Source: Osedax fenrisi (Eukaryota; Annelida; Polychaeta; Sabellida; Siboglinidae). Taken from it: a DNA stretch of 64,000 nt. The notes beneath the pieces are model-generated. The model saw only the letters and a program-made list of their open reading frames with translations, was not told the DNA's origin and made no database searches. The DNA lies in contig OZ025246.1 in NCBI GenBank assembly GCA_964019155.1, positions 4,460,566 through 4,524,565 on the forward strand, read 5' to 3'. Both the position numbers and the translations under genes were made by a program. This document shows positions 1-14,369 of this stretch, piece after piece (positions within the stretch are counted from its first letter, which is position 1; each line of letters starts with the position of its first letter).

Positions 1-213
1 AGAGGTTAAATTTAAAATATTGTATATGTATCTCTATATAATTATAATAACAAATTCATATATATATATCTTATATATATATACTATATTGTCATTCTTC
101 AAATTAATTTATCATATATACTATATGCTAGTGTCATATACAAAAACAAGTATATTAAATTTGAATCATTAAATCATAATCACCAAAAACTATGATCGTA
201 TTAAATACATATA

Positions 214-464
214 TGTGGAGGGTATTCACGAATGTGTGCTAATATATTGTAAATATCAATGCAATGTTAAATTTATTATATAAATCTATTTTATTTAACA
301 TTTTTAGCATTACTAAATAATAATATATATTTATATGACCATTATATAATACTTTACTAATTGTAATGGTAGTATTCTTATTAATGTAGTAGTATTCTAA
401 CTAACAATATATTAATAGCAAGTTCATTATCTATGTAGGGCGCATTCGTGAACACACTCCACAC
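214..464. mobile_element. MITE with about 25-bp terminal inverted repeats
   Basis: The left end GTGGAGGGTATTCACGAATG is matched in reverse at the right end by GTGGAGTGTGTTCACGAATG. About 250 bases, no coding capacity. It lies in a later intron, or downstream, of RPL37. Superfamily not determined. Confidence 0.65.
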
Positions 465-472
465 CTTATTTA

Positions 473-836
473 AATTACGCCGGATTTTCCGATATACGAA
501 TGATTTTATAATAAGAAATATATATTATATATATATTAAATTACATAATTTAGATTAATAAAGTTTATAATAATTGTTTATATAAAATAAATATATAAAA
601 TAACCAAACCAGATAAAGATGAATATTATGATTAATAAAATATGTATTTAAATATTATGAAATGTTACCTAAGTATTATAATTAAAATTAATGTATTCGT
701 AGTTTTTGTATTATCGGTAATTAGATAAGTTAATCGCTAAGTGAATATTATAAAACATATTTAAAATGATACAATAATTTAATTTAATGAAATATTAAAT
801 TACGTATATTATAGATTTAATTATTTAATTACTAAC
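473..836. other. AT-rich RPL37 intron sequence
   Basis: No exon for the second half of L37 and no recognisable repeat here; sequence is about 80% A+T. Confidence 0.6.
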
Positions 837-972
837 AGTTCCTCGTACGGGCAGCTGGGTATGCACACATAGCACAGGTTTTCTTTTGGACATGGTATGA
901 TCTACTACCACATCTACGGCATAATGTATGCGTCTTATTATGACGCTTTCCAAAACTGGAGGTACCCTTCGT
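837..972 (-). CDS. RPL37: Ribosomal protein eL37, exon 2 (partial gene)
   Basis: Structural protein of the large cytoplasmic ribosomal subunit. On the minus strand an acceptor (ttatag) is followed by TKGTSSFGKRHNKTHTLC, which continues into the conserved eL37 zinc-binding region. With Met1 supplied by exon 1, the zinc ligands fall at C19, C22 (CRRC) and C34, C37 (CAMC), the positions known for the family. The exon begins at codon 2. Its 3' end is ambiguous: a GTTAGT donor after 837, or a GTACGA donor after 849 (both phase 1; the latter keeps the following residues closer to the family). The remaining half of the about 95-residue protein is not found before base 1, so it lies beyond the left edge. 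Intact frame and conserved introns argue against a processed pseudogene. Confidence 0.93.
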
Positions 973-1342
973 CTATAATTATTTAATTACATTAATTTGT
1001 TGTCAATTATGTACATTATTTACATATGTATTTTGTCATGATATATATATTTAAATAAATATTATAATATAAAATTAAATATAGATACAAGTAATATTAA
1101 TTGTAAGTATAAATATTAAATAATTTTTTTAATATTATATGAATTTTCTATGGCATAATATAAATATTAACGATATAATACACGTGGGTTATTCTTCTTG
1201 AAAATACATGTAAATTATACACTAGATTATAACTAAATACATATTTCACTACTTAGTAAAATATAATAAAATTAGATTCTATTATATCAATTTATCAATT
1301 CATTTATTTAACTTATATTCACTTTTATTAAATTTAACGCAC

Positions 1343-1380
1343 CATTTTGATGGAGGATAACGGAAAAGAGAAAGAGGAAG
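1343..1380 (-). CDS. RPL37: RPL37 exon 1: 5' UTR with TOP tract and ATG
   Basis: On the minus strand a pyrimidine tract (CTTCCTCTTTCTCTTTTCCG, bases 1380-1361) runs into a short leader ending CAAAATG, then GTGCGT as donor. The only coding bases are the ATG at 1345-1343. An exon 1 that ends exactly with the start codon, spliced to ACG AAG GGT, is the arrangement known for animal RPL37 genes. The pyrimidine tract is a 5'-TOP element, the signal that places ribosomal protein mRNAs under growth-dependent translational control. The true cap site cannot be fixed; the right-hand limit is approximate. Intron 1 (973-1342) holds nothing recognisable. Confidence 0.88.
1361..1380 (-). promoter_or_regulatory. 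5'-TOP tract of RPL37
   Basis: Twenty bases that are all pyrimidine except the final G, immediately upstream of the short L37 leader. Transcription of TOP genes normally starts at a C inside such a tract. No TATA box placement is convincing in this AT-rich DNA. Confidence 0.7.
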
Positions 1381-1696
1381 TTTTTAATAAACAATATTTT
1401 TATTATAATTGTTGATTTTTACTTTAAAATTATTTATTGACATATATAAAACCTAAAAAAAATCACTAGTATTAATAAATGATTCAAAATACTATTATTT
1501 GTCTATAAATTAATTATGATCATAGAGTATATAATCATTTATTTGTGAACTATTTCTCTTATTTTCTGTCTGATTTTAAAATAAACAAATATGGGACAAT
1601 TCGCATTCATTTAATTCAATACATATATATATATAAATTTGAAATCTATTATATTTCATTTATGTTATATATCACTTACATATATTTAAACTACCT

Positions 1697-1750
<54 letters not shown>

Positions 1751-2773
1751 TATATAAAGTTAAAATAGCACAGATGTTAAAGTGAAAACATTACAAACTT
1801 ATATAAATATTTATATCATGTTAAAAATCAAGTATCCATAATACCTAAAAATAATATTTACTTAGTTAATGGTAATAGCAAGGGTAATTTTTAAGGGGCT
1901 TTTCCAATAGATATTAGATTTTTGTATGCAATATTTTAATTTTTATATATAAACTTTGAAATACAAATAGGAAAAACCAAATACAATATAATTAAAAAAT
2001 AAGATAATTGTCAATTTACAACAAAAACATAATATAATAACTTATCCATCATTAATTATTCTATACAACTATTCTATATTATAATTTATCTTATTTTGTA
2101 TTTTAAAATGGTTTATTAACTACAAAATCACGCGGTGGTTATGGGTGTCATGAAAAGGAAACAAAAATTAAATAAATATAGTAGGAATAAAAACGTACAA
2201 TAAAAATTAAGGAAAATATAGTGTAGGTTACAATGTTAATAGGTGCGTGGATAGTTTACATTTAAATAGTTACAGGGATTTCAAACACCTTATGTTATAT
2301 GGTAGATCATTCCAGTATTTTATAATATTAATTCTTATTGTCATACTGGCGCATAACCATGGTTATGCGACAGTATATGCATATATATATTTTTTTTCTT
2401 GGGGTATTCTACCAACATTAAATGTGCTCATTTATACAATTGTGTATATGATATTAATAATAATATAATATAAATAAATCATATATATACATGTATATAT
2501 TACACGCTTAATCAATTATTATTAATATAATATTACTATATTAGGTATATATATATATATGTAATACACTATACGAAATATTATACACAACTTTCAAGGA
2601 ATATGTATGTATTATATATGTAATTTATATTAATACATATACAAAATGTTATAATTATAAATTAAATATTTATTCTATTTTAAAATATTTGTTATACCCT
2701 TGGATTTCAATAGTTTAAATATATGTGATTACAATAACGTTACTTCTAATAAATATATACATATGTATATACT

Positions 2774-2810
2774 CATGGCCTCCTTTAGCTTCAAACTAAA
2801 GGAGGCCATG
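2774..2810. repeat. Perfect 15-bp inverted repeat (hairpin)
   Basis: CATGGCCTCCTTTAG, seven-base loop, then its exact complement. GC content is well above the surroundings. Confidence 0.85.
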
Positions 2811-3197
2811 GTATACTACACCGTGTCAGAAAAATATGTATCCAATTAATAATCTCTTTTGGTTTATATTACATATCCAAGTTGTCAATTGTCTACCAAT
2901 TGTTATTGCACCTTTACATTTTTATTATATTATGATTTTAAACAACCTATTAATTAAGGCTATTAAGGTGAATAAAATCTACAAATTAATACAGCCTCTT
3001 TCTATTATAGCTTATGAGGTGTTATAAATGACCTCTAAGATTTTATATCGTTTAGAAATTATTGTTTTTTTCTTATCATAATAAGTTGTTCCTAACAGTC
3101 TTATTTGGCTTTTCTTGAATAATTTTATCTTCTTTTTTTTTGTAATTTCAAACACTCATAATTGACCATAGACATCTATGGGGATAATCATTAATAA

Positions 3198-3251
<54 letters not shown>

Positions 3252-3514
3252 GTGTTAATATATAATGTCTGTGTGAATTATATCCATTAAATGATGTATA
3301 TAATGACAGTTTAAGTTAAATGTAATCATGAATTCGTTATTATTATTGTTCTATATCATATCAGGCATTAGCATTTCCTATATTTCTGTATCCGTATGTA
3401 TATTCATCATATTATAATAATTAAATATAAAAATAAATACAATCATAACTGATAAATCGTTTGTAATGTTTATGAAATATAACTTTTAATTTGTTTATAA
3501 ATTATCAGAGATAG

Positions 3515-3776
3515 TATATCTGATATTAGGAGTATCCTTGTCTCATTTCTAAACTGGATATATGATATTAGGAGTGTCCTTGCCTCATTTCTAAACTGAG
3601 TATCTGATATTAGGAGTGTCCTTGCCTCATTTCTAAACTGGATATCTGATATCAGGAGTTTCCTTGCCTCATTTCTACCCTGGATATCTGATATTAGGAA
3701 TGTCCTTGCCTCGTTTCTACTCTTGCATATCTGATCTCAGGAATGTTGTTGCCTCGTTTCTACCCTGGATATGCGA
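3515..3776. repeat. 42-bp minisatellite, about 6 copies
   Basis: Units begin TATCTGATATTAGGAGTGTC and contain CTTGCCTCATTTCTA. The right-hand copies diverge progressively. Confidence 0.9.
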
Positions 3777-4090
3777 TAGAAGTATTGGATACATTATCTA
3801 ATATATAATATATTTATATCACTTAACAATATTTAATAACTTATATGTTATATGGGTATATTACTTCAGTATATATATAAATAATATAATATAATATATA
3901 TATATATTATACAACTGTGTTTTGTTTAGATGAATACATAGTCGAATATACTCAAATGTAAATATGTAATCCAATTACAAATACTCATTCTACTTTTGTA
4001 CTATAAATATATAATTGTATAATAACTATTCACAATTCATATGTACATAATAATGAATTAGTTAATAATCAATAGGGTATATAAACCTAT

Positions 4091-4176
<86 letters not shown>

Positions 4177-5069
4177 ATAATTATAATAACAGTTTATGTT
4201 GGAGTGGAAGATAGAATTTAAGATGAAATTGTACCTAATAATTCATTAATTGGTAATGACAAATTTAAAGGTGTATTGCTTCAACAACACATATTTGAGG
4301 AGTAACCATGTTACCGTAACCAATGTAACATAGGTTATGTATTAGTATCATCATTAAGAATTTAATATATGTTTATAAAAATGTTACCAATACATTTTTC
4401 TTTCAAATTATGTATTGTTAATCCAATTATTATTTGGTATTAGCAAAGTCCGGGCTTTGGTATTACCTACCCTCTTTACCCTCTTTAACTAAATATGATT
4501 TTATAATTCTTGTTAGATACTCTAACTTATAATATATTCTATTGTTACATGCTAGAAATAGTTTATTATATTCAGAATGTTTAATTTTCAGTATGAGAAC
4601 ATTTTTTTAATATACTTATTTTCAATAAGTGAGTAATATACCATATTTATTTTATATATATTTTAGATAGGTACTACTATACTACTAAATTAATATCCCT
4701 ATATTTTATACTTTAAATTACTTTTACACTCTAATTTATACTGTTATTTTAATCATAATAATTATTGTTTACAGTTCCATTATAATCCGATAATAAGGAT
4801 TATAATATTATTTGACTGCATAATATCAAGACCTCATATAACCCCGAGGAGGTTATAGGAGGTATTGATAATATGCACTGCATATCCTATATCCTTTTTA
4901 ATTATGTTCAAATTGTCATCAACCATGCGTGGGATATTTTTAATTCTAATTATCATTGATCATTCCCGATTATAAACAAATAAAATTATAAATTTTATAA
5001 TTATTATAATATGATCTATATTATTTATGATACTATTTTTATATATAATGATATTTTATTAAAATAATC

Positions 5070-5112
5070 ATGGATTTCTTTTTACCTAGTGAGGTTGCAA
5101 GGATGGTTCTAG
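5070..5112 (+). CDS. NPAT: NPAT exon 1 (start of LisH region)
   Basis: ATG begins MDFFLPSEVARMVL and the exon ends in the first base of a Gly codon (CTAG|GTTATT). Vertebrate NPAT starts with the same pattern (LPSDVARLVLG) and has its first coding intron at the same residue. The phase (1) matches exon 2. The exon is only 43 coding bases, embedded in AT-rich sequence. The donor GTTATT is weak by the usual consensus, but protein similarity leaves no other choice. Confidence 0.9.
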
Positions 5113-5783
5113 GTTATTAATGTTATATTTAAAATTATTTATTTAAATATATTTGAATTTTTAAATTAGTTGTTTTTAATTGTATCATTTTATTTATAAT
5201 CATTAAATACTATGTTCAACATAATGTTGTAGTTAAATTATGAGACATTTTAATTTTATTCATGTAGCTTATTATGAAATGTATATTTTAAATATTTAAA
5301 TTAAATTTATATACTCATTAAAAACTCACTAAAGAGCTTTAATACCTCATTATTGACTACTATCAAGGACAGGACGTCTGCTAAAGCCTATTTTGTATAA
5401 TTTTGTATTTACGCTTGAATGATTTTTAAAATATTTAAAAATTTAAAAATTTAAAAAAATAATTAAATGATATAATTATGAATTTATTATAATATTATAA
5501 TTATTGATTTTTAAATAAGTTTTTGTATTCATTTTTGTATACATTTCAAATTTGTACTACTGTACCATGATCATCATGTGATGCAATATGATAACATGAT
5601 TTGGATCAATCCAGTAAGCTGTACGGAGGACATATCGGACGACATTTTGAGTGAAAACAGATGTCCGCCGATTTAAAAATCGAGAGACAAATTTATTTTA
5701 TTATTTGTTATATAATACTCAAAAGAATGGTTTTTGCTCATACTAAAGTTTATATTGTTTATTAATTTATATCATATATATAT

Positions 5784-5815
<32 letters not shown>

Positions 5816-7102
5816 TAAATGATAAAACGAATGATTTTTTATGTTTTAAATATTTATTACAATGATATATAATATATAATAATAAATACATAAGTAATAA
5901 TACAACAACATAAAAATAATGATACGGTATATTTGTGATAATAAGGTAGAGCAGTAAAACAAAAGCAACACAATATAATACATTATAATAAAACTATGTA
6001 TGATAATGAACTAGTAAATGCTTTTGTTTTACTGCTCTACCTTATTATCACAAATATACAGTATCATTATTTTTATGTTGTTGTATTATTACTTATGTAT
6101 TTATTATTATATATTATATATCATTGTAATAAATATTTAAAACGTAAAAAATCATTCGTTTTATCATTTAATATATATATAATATAAATTAATAAATAAT
6201 ATAAACTTTAGTATGAGCAAAATCCATTCTTTCGAGTATTATATAACAAAATAATAAAATAAATTTGTCTCTCGATTTTTAATCTACTGTATTTATTATT
6301 ATATATTATATATCATTGTAATAAATATTTAAAACGTAAAAAATCATTCGTTTTATCATTTAATATATATATAATATAAATTAATAAATAATATAAACTT
6401 TAGTATGAGCAAAATCCATTCTTTCGAGTATTATATAACAAAATAATAAAATAAATTTGTCTCTCGATTTTTAAATCGGCGACATCCGTTGTCACTCGAA
6501 ATGTCCTCCGATATGTCCTCCGTATAGCTTACCTGATTGATCCAATGATTTTTAAAATTATTCAAGCGTAAATACACAATTATACAAAATATGCGTTAGC
6601 AGAGGTCCTGTCCTTGATAGTAGTCATTAATGAGGTATTAAAGCTCTTTAATGAGTTTCTAATGAGTATATAAATTTAATATATAATATACTACATGAAT
6701 AAAATAAAAATTTCTCATAATTATACTACAACATAGTATTTATAATGATTATTATATTACGTTGTATTGTTTTTAATAAAACTAAAACAAAATCAATACA
6801 ATATAATAAATAATAATAAAACTGTGTATGATACATAATAATATACTATATCATATATAGTACACTGTCAGAATGTCCGTAGATTTTTAAATCAACACAT
6901 ATTGGTTGTCCCTCGATTTGACCCTCGAATTGACCTTCGTATAGCTTATTACATTGATCCAAAAATTATTTTATATATACAAAGTTACTTTGAAAGTATA
7001 ATCAAGTAAATATTAGGAATTTAGTAATAAAATAACATAATAATTTAATACCTTTAGTTAGCTGTAGTAATTGAATACACATTATATTATATGGAATGTC
7101 CA

Positions 7103-7139
<37 letters not shown>

Positions 7140-10100
7140 ACAAAAATCATTCAATTAAAACCAAATATATAAATAATTGATAATTTTTAATAAAATATTT
7201 ATATAGAGATACAAAATTAAAAATAGTAATGAATTTTATTTTACAAATAAATCAATATCTCCAATATCTTTGATTAAAAGATTGAAATCATTGAAATATA
7301 ATTAAATATACCACTGAAAAGTATATAGTTCAGAGTACAAAAAGTAACCACTGCAGAGATAACGAGTAAACGACCTGATATTACTATTATTATAGCCTAT
7401 AATATAGGCATTATATCAACTAAAGGCAACATTTGTAAATAATGCTATTTATAGTTCAACTATAGAGGTTGCCAGGGTGGATCGGTTTTTTTTTGAAGAT
7501 AATTTTGGTTTTTGTATACAAATTATTGATAAATATAATTTTAAATATTATAAATAATTTTAAATTATAGCAGGGTTATTTGTTTTTATAGTTTTAAAAA
7601 AAACCAATAAAATCAAATAAACAAAAAAACCAAAAATTACAAAATAAAAACAACAACAATCAAGAACCCTGGTATAAATATTATTAATAATAGTATAGAT
7701 TATGTTATTATATAAATTTATTCATTTAATAAACAAGCCTGGCCGAAAGAAAAATATAATTTGGGTAGAATTTACTGAATCCTTGTATAAATTATGCTAT
7801 AATACTTTTTAATATAATATACATGAAATATCTAATAATAATCATATATCTATAGAAGTATTTATTAAAAATAAACTTCAATATAACAATTTATTAATAC
7901 AAATTATTTATAAAATAAAAAAACCAATATTCTTCACAAAATAACCAAATAAACTAAATAATCCGGTTTTTTTGAAAAAAATAAAAACCCTGGAGGGTGC
8001 TAATAATATAGTTTAAATAACTATTTTTGTATACATTTCTGTATGTATATCGTGTATAAAATTACGTGTTTATATTTAATAGTGAATGAATTTATATATA
8101 TTATGTATAATCGAGTAAATATTAGGCTTTTAATAATATAATAATTTTATATCGAATAGCGCCCCCTATAGTTGAGCTATATGAATTCTTACCTTTAGTT
8201 CGCTGGTATCCTATTATAGTAACTTAATTTATACCTTGTTCAAAATGACACAATATTTAAAAAGGCGACACACATAAAAATATTGTATCACTCGAAATCT
8301 GTAATTTTATTCGGTGTATAATATTTAAATATTCTATGCAAGAGTGTAAAAAACATATATTTTGAAATATAATTTTCATACGAATCTTGGAGACTATCGA
8401 ATACGACCCCTGTTTATTTTGATTACGATTACAGAGGTCAAATTAAAAAGACGCTACATGTATCGCTATACAATTTAAAATTATAATAACGACTAATTTA
8501 TATATAACTTTCATAATATATAATACATTTTCATTCTTCATATTAGTTTATCATGTACACTAGAGTGACAGATACCGAAACGGATATTTTAAATTATCCT
8601 CATAAATCGTAATAAAAACAAATAGGTGTTCATATTTGATGCAGACCTAATCACCACCACATGTGATAATCTCATCTCTTTGTTATAAACAGTGCATATC
8701 TTTAATCCATAATCCATAATCCACTTTAGTGAATGTTCAACGTTCAACTTTTGGTGGAATATTTTAATACCCTTATTCAATAATGTTGATAATAAAAATA
8801 TAAATGAGGATACATTCGTGTAAAATTCAGCAGGTGTTTAGAAAAAATTAGCTTGAATAAAATAGAACGTTCGAATTATGTTAACTAATTTAGGTCTAAT
8901 TTATTTATATGAGCTAGTGGGAATAAAATAATAATTACATAGGTAATTTTTATAATAATTATTATAAAACTTCGATAACTAGCATAGTTATATGAACATA
9001 TAATATATATGTATCTGTAATTAATAAATTACTATAGTTATTGTTTAAAACGATCTACGTTAATAACTAATGGAAATATGCTATACTTAAATATAGATGG
9101 CGACAGGTTACGTCAAAATTATATCATAATTAGTTTATTAGTAAATCGCAATAGAATATTATGGATTATTAAATCTTATAATTCAATATAGTATTGTATT
9201 ATATAACCAAAGATTTTGCGAAGCAAAGATATAACACTCCCTATGCATGCAACGTAATTTAGTAATAGCCCCAACCGCTGCTAGCAGTAGTATCGAAATC
9301 ACTGAAATAGATTTAGGTTCGGCTCTGTTTGCATGCAACAATGTTTTCATTGCTCTATTAAATTACATGCAATATAAATTAGCTTTTACTCACTAAATAT
9401 ATACTTATAGCATTTAAAACATACATATCATATTTGTTTGTTATATATTAGTAATGAACACTTAGTTTTCATCATATAAATATTAATTTAAAGCATATTA
9501 TTTAACATTTTAAAAGTGTATAGTTAAATACGAATTTACATTATAAACAACACATAGTTCCTAAAAGTAACCCGCTATAGGTGGCACCAGGGTATTTTGT
9601 ATACACATCGAATTACACGATTTTGCGTAAGTGTTATATCTTTCCTTCGGAAAATCTTTGATATAACTATATAATACACTACATTAATAGTGACTAATAA
9701 TTGTATTTAAATTACGAAATGCAAATTAGATAACAATTGAATTTTCTAATTATTCTGATTTATATCAATATTAACTTTCTACTTCTAAATTAGAACTAGA
9801 GATCATTTACAGTTACCTTGTATATTGTATACTAAACCTAGTAGACATTTAATAATGAAAATAATATCAATCGCTAAGTATAATAACTACTCAATATACA
9901 ATAGTAAAAATTATACTAAACATTCTTACTTATAAAATTTATACTTTAAAAATAACAGTATAAATATATAATATTTGAATTTGAATTTTCATAATTCGGT
10001 TGTATACATTTATTTACCCACGGATTTGTTTAAGTGTATGCTGGAATAGTATAATCCCACGCGTTGATGTACTTTGTAAATGTTTTTATATATAATATTA

Positions 10101-13100
10101 TCTTTATACATAATAAATCATTGGTTTATTTATCATTAGTTTAGTCGCAATACTTGATATTTGGATTATATAGTACATAACAAATTATAATATAACGGTA
10201 TTTTGTACTCAGCACTAAAAACAACTTCCTAATTCTACTGCCTTGCCATCACCGCACCTACATCTATATCTCTACCACCAACACCACCCCTACATCTGCA
10301 CCCCTACACCCCCTGCACACATAGGTTATATGTACTATAGGTTATACACCCATACACCCCAATCACTACCCCATACACCCCACCCTCCCTCCCTAGGTTA
10401 CCTGTATGCCCAGAAGTGCACTTCCACAGCCAGCCGCTTCCTATCAGAATGTTCACACCTCCACGAGAGTCTCCTGATGAAGAAGGCCGGACATCCAGTT
10501 CTGACCACTATCTGGGGGCCGGAGAAGGTAAGGCTGCGTTCCTATTGGCTGATACCTCGCGGTAAGCCACGTTCCTATTGGCTGATACCTCGGGGTAAGC
10601 CACTTTCTTATTGGCTGATATCTAGGGGTATGGCTGCGTTCCTATTGGCTGATACCTCGGGGTAAGACTGCGTTCCTATTGGCTGAAACCTCGGGGTAAG
10701 CCGGTTCAGATTGGGTCACATTTTATTTTTTTATTAACAATGTATATTATATTAATAGTGTTTAATTGTTAAGTTGAATAGATATTTAGCCTTATTTTAA
10801 AATTATTTGTTTATAATGTGTTTGACACTTACATTTAATATATGCAATAGCAGTTTTTCCTATATTGAAAATTTCAATTTGAAATAGTATAGACATTTAA
10901 AAATCTCTGGTGCAGATCGAATACTGCCTATAAAAAAATTAAACCATAGTAGAAATACTCTAAACATTACATGATATCTTCGTAATCAATATCTGTAAAA
11001 ACTAAACCAGCTTACTACAGGGAATATAGTGAAAGAATTGCTATAAGGATGTTCATATTGACTAATACAAGAGTATTCCTTCCTACCACCTTTCTTGACT
11101 AAATATATATATATATATATAGATACAAATTTATATTTTATTTATAGTAATGTTTATTTAACTTAATATTTTAACAATAATTATCTACAACAAAGGTCAC
11201 GTTGGAATTGATATTGGATTCGTATACTCACAAACTTAAGCCATCTATCGGAGACAAAAGGTATTTTATTTATATTTATTATTTCGTTATCGTATATATT
11301 TAATATAAATTAATTACTCTATATACATATTAATATAAATATGTTATTTACAAATAATTAATTATATAAATAACTAGGTCACGTTTACTCTGTAAATACA
11401 TATTCCCTGAATTCATCATACTTTGGGGTATACTTATTCTACCCGATCTAGAGTAGGTCGTAGCATTGACGAGGCTGTCGTTTTATAGTCACATATCGGA
11501 GAGAGTGACCATTATATGTGTGGCCCATACATGCTTATTTACCACATAAACACTTCTTTACAAAACCACTCAATCGTGTTACTTCAATATGTGTTAATTC
11601 ACAGTAGATACTCTATTTTGAGATCTCTTTGAGATTTTTCCATCTCTACCCGTCGGTTCAATTTGTCCAGTTTTACCTAATAATATTTAACATATTAATT
11701 ACATATTTTATAATGACTAGTACCTTACATTCTATAAGTAGAGCTTATAAGTAACAAATATCTCTACACATACGTAATCAATAAACATCGTATCACGTAT
11801 CACAGATCAATAACTTCAGATCAGACGAGTTCAGCGCATAAGACGGCCAAGCGACCTAAAATGTTAGTGAACCTTACCTCGCTACCTCTCTCTAGTAAAG
11901 CATTAGATATATCATATTGTGTACACTACTATTGATAGTAAACTATAATATAGAAGATTTATATATATAAATTTAATAATATTATAGATTATATTTTAAA
12001 TAATCTATCATATAATGTCAGCATGAAACCTGCTATCACACGAAGGGTAATTGTGAGATTTTAGATATTTATATACCGAAAACAATTAGATCATTTCACG
12101 TAATGAGCAGATTAATAAAATAATCTATATTAATTATGAAAATAAAAATAGTGATATATATAGTCATTTTCGTAATCGAGACATTTCATATAATTGTGAC
12201 ACTTTTTATAAATGTTATACTTTGTGTAATTTTAAACATCGTTTATTAGTGATACTTTGTATAACTATGTCACATTTTATATAACGCATGGCATTATCGC
12301 GATACACAAGTCTACGTACGCGTGTATAAACAGCTCGATGAATTAGTCTTTGTTTATTTCAATACTGACATCATCGTTAGCGTATATTTCAACTCTATAC
12401 ATTCGTTTAAATATATCTACTATACATTAGCTTAAATAATCACCGACGCGCGACGAATACAATACAACACCGATTACAGGATACAGTCTTCGGACTCGAT
12501 GGAAGAATACACCGACGACATATTCGACGACGAAGCTCAGGACACCAGCAGCCAAGACAGCTTACAGCTTAGCATCGTGCTTCAAGAGAGTGCCTCAGAT
12601 CCACCGGTTCGCAGCGATCAACCGGAGAGTGAAGGTGACGGTGGTGATGATCACGTCGATATCGGTCAAGAGAGCGATGATGGAGGAGTGGTCAATTGTG
12701 ATCAACGGAGTGGTGATCGAGAGAGAGGTGGTGGTGATGCAGATATCATTCGAGAGAGAGGTGGTGGTGATGCCGATATGATTCGAGAGAGCGCTGATAA
12801 AGGAGTGGTCAATGGTAACAAGAGAGGAGGAGGTGGTAGTATCGAGAAAGGAGGAGGTGGTGATCATATAGACGCAGAGCTAAATATCAACGTCGACCCA
12901 GAGCCAGAGAACAACGTCGACCCCACTGCTCCAATCGCATCCAGAGAGCCGAATACTTCCGATTACTGTGACCAGAACAGGTTCTGCCAACGGAAGATGC
13001 TCAATATAATTAACGATCAGTCGACTGTGGTAATCCGTCCGATCAAATCCCATGGTCAACCTAACAGTGGTCATTTGAACAGTGGTCAACCGAACAGTGG

Positions 13101-14322
13101 TCAACTGGTCAGTGGTCAAGCAACCAGTGGTCAACTGAAAAGTGGGCAACAGAGTAGTGGTCAGTCAGCCGATAAAGGGACCATAAGACGTAGCCGCAAA
13201 GGTCGAGGTAAGCAGATCACCTATACGGACAATACCGGTCAAGATAGTAGCAGCAGTGGTCAAGCCGGCAATACAACGCAGCACGTCGGTTAGTAGGCGA
13301 TATTGGTGTTGATTAATGTAGACCAGAGATAGTGAGAGATAGATTTTCTTTCCGAAATATTTGCTTACACTAAGGAGCTAATCTCGTATAAATTAAATCA
13401 ACGTACATATTATAATAATGATACTATTGATAATATTAATTTAGTATGCAAAAAAATAATTAATCGCTAATTTAGGAAAGTGATTTTATGTTGTTGTGTT
13501 TTTTCTGGTTAAGTTATATTGTTAAAATTATTAAATTTGAATGCAAGTTGATAAGGTGTTGTTCATTTAATTTGAATTCATTTTAATTGAATTGATTTGC
13601 ATTACATTTGGATTCTATTTAATTAATTCATTTCATTTGACAGATATTCAATTGGTATAGAAATTGATTTAATTTAAATTTAATTTCATTGATTTCATTT
13701 GTAAGGAATTACACCTTCATTTAACTCTTAGTTATTGATTTATTGTTATTGAATTGATTTATTCATTTAAAATGACTGATTTTCAATTGGTATAGAATTG
13801 ATTTAATTTAAATTTAATTTCATTGATTTCATTTATAAGGAATTACGCATTCATTTAGCTCTTAGTGATTCGATGTAATAAGATAAATTCGTTAGCTATA
13901 CATTAATGCTATACAAATATAGATATATTGGGTATTTATTTTCGCATTCATTATAGTTATATTTAGTACTTGTCATTAGATGTGGTCAAATGTGATTGTT
14001 TCATATACATTTCATATATATTGGATATATTGATACCATTTAGATAAGAATACAATATTATATTGAAATTTATGGATACAGCATATATTAAAAATAACAA
14101 TAAATTAATTGTATTTATTTTATTTATATTAATCATGGAAAGAACTATAAATATAATACATAGTGAGAGTGACGAGATCAACAGATTATACAGGCATGAT
14201 AGCAATATAAATAATTCCATATTATATCGAGATTATGTACAATTACATTGTAATATAATTAGAGATAATAAATACAATATTATAATATAGATATACAATA
14301 TTATAATATAGATATATATTAT

Positions 14323-14369
<47 letters not shown>

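Larger units (their letters stand above)
1381..5069. other. Divergent intergenic region RPL37-NPAT
   Basis: The two genes are head to head. The region is AT-rich with (TA)n tracts near 1698-1745, 3199-3245 and 4095-4180, a perfect hairpin at 2774 and a 42-bp minisatellite at 3515. No further exon was found; any 5' UTR exons of NPAT would be here but cannot be seen. Confidence 0.5.

Noticed and set aside
837..972. Processed RPL37 pseudogene
   Set aside because: The exon begins with an acceptor, a matching first exon with TOP leader lies upstream, and the frame is intact.
14063..14290. Overlapping short frames in NPAT intron 5
   Set aside because: Low-complexity AT-rich translation without support.
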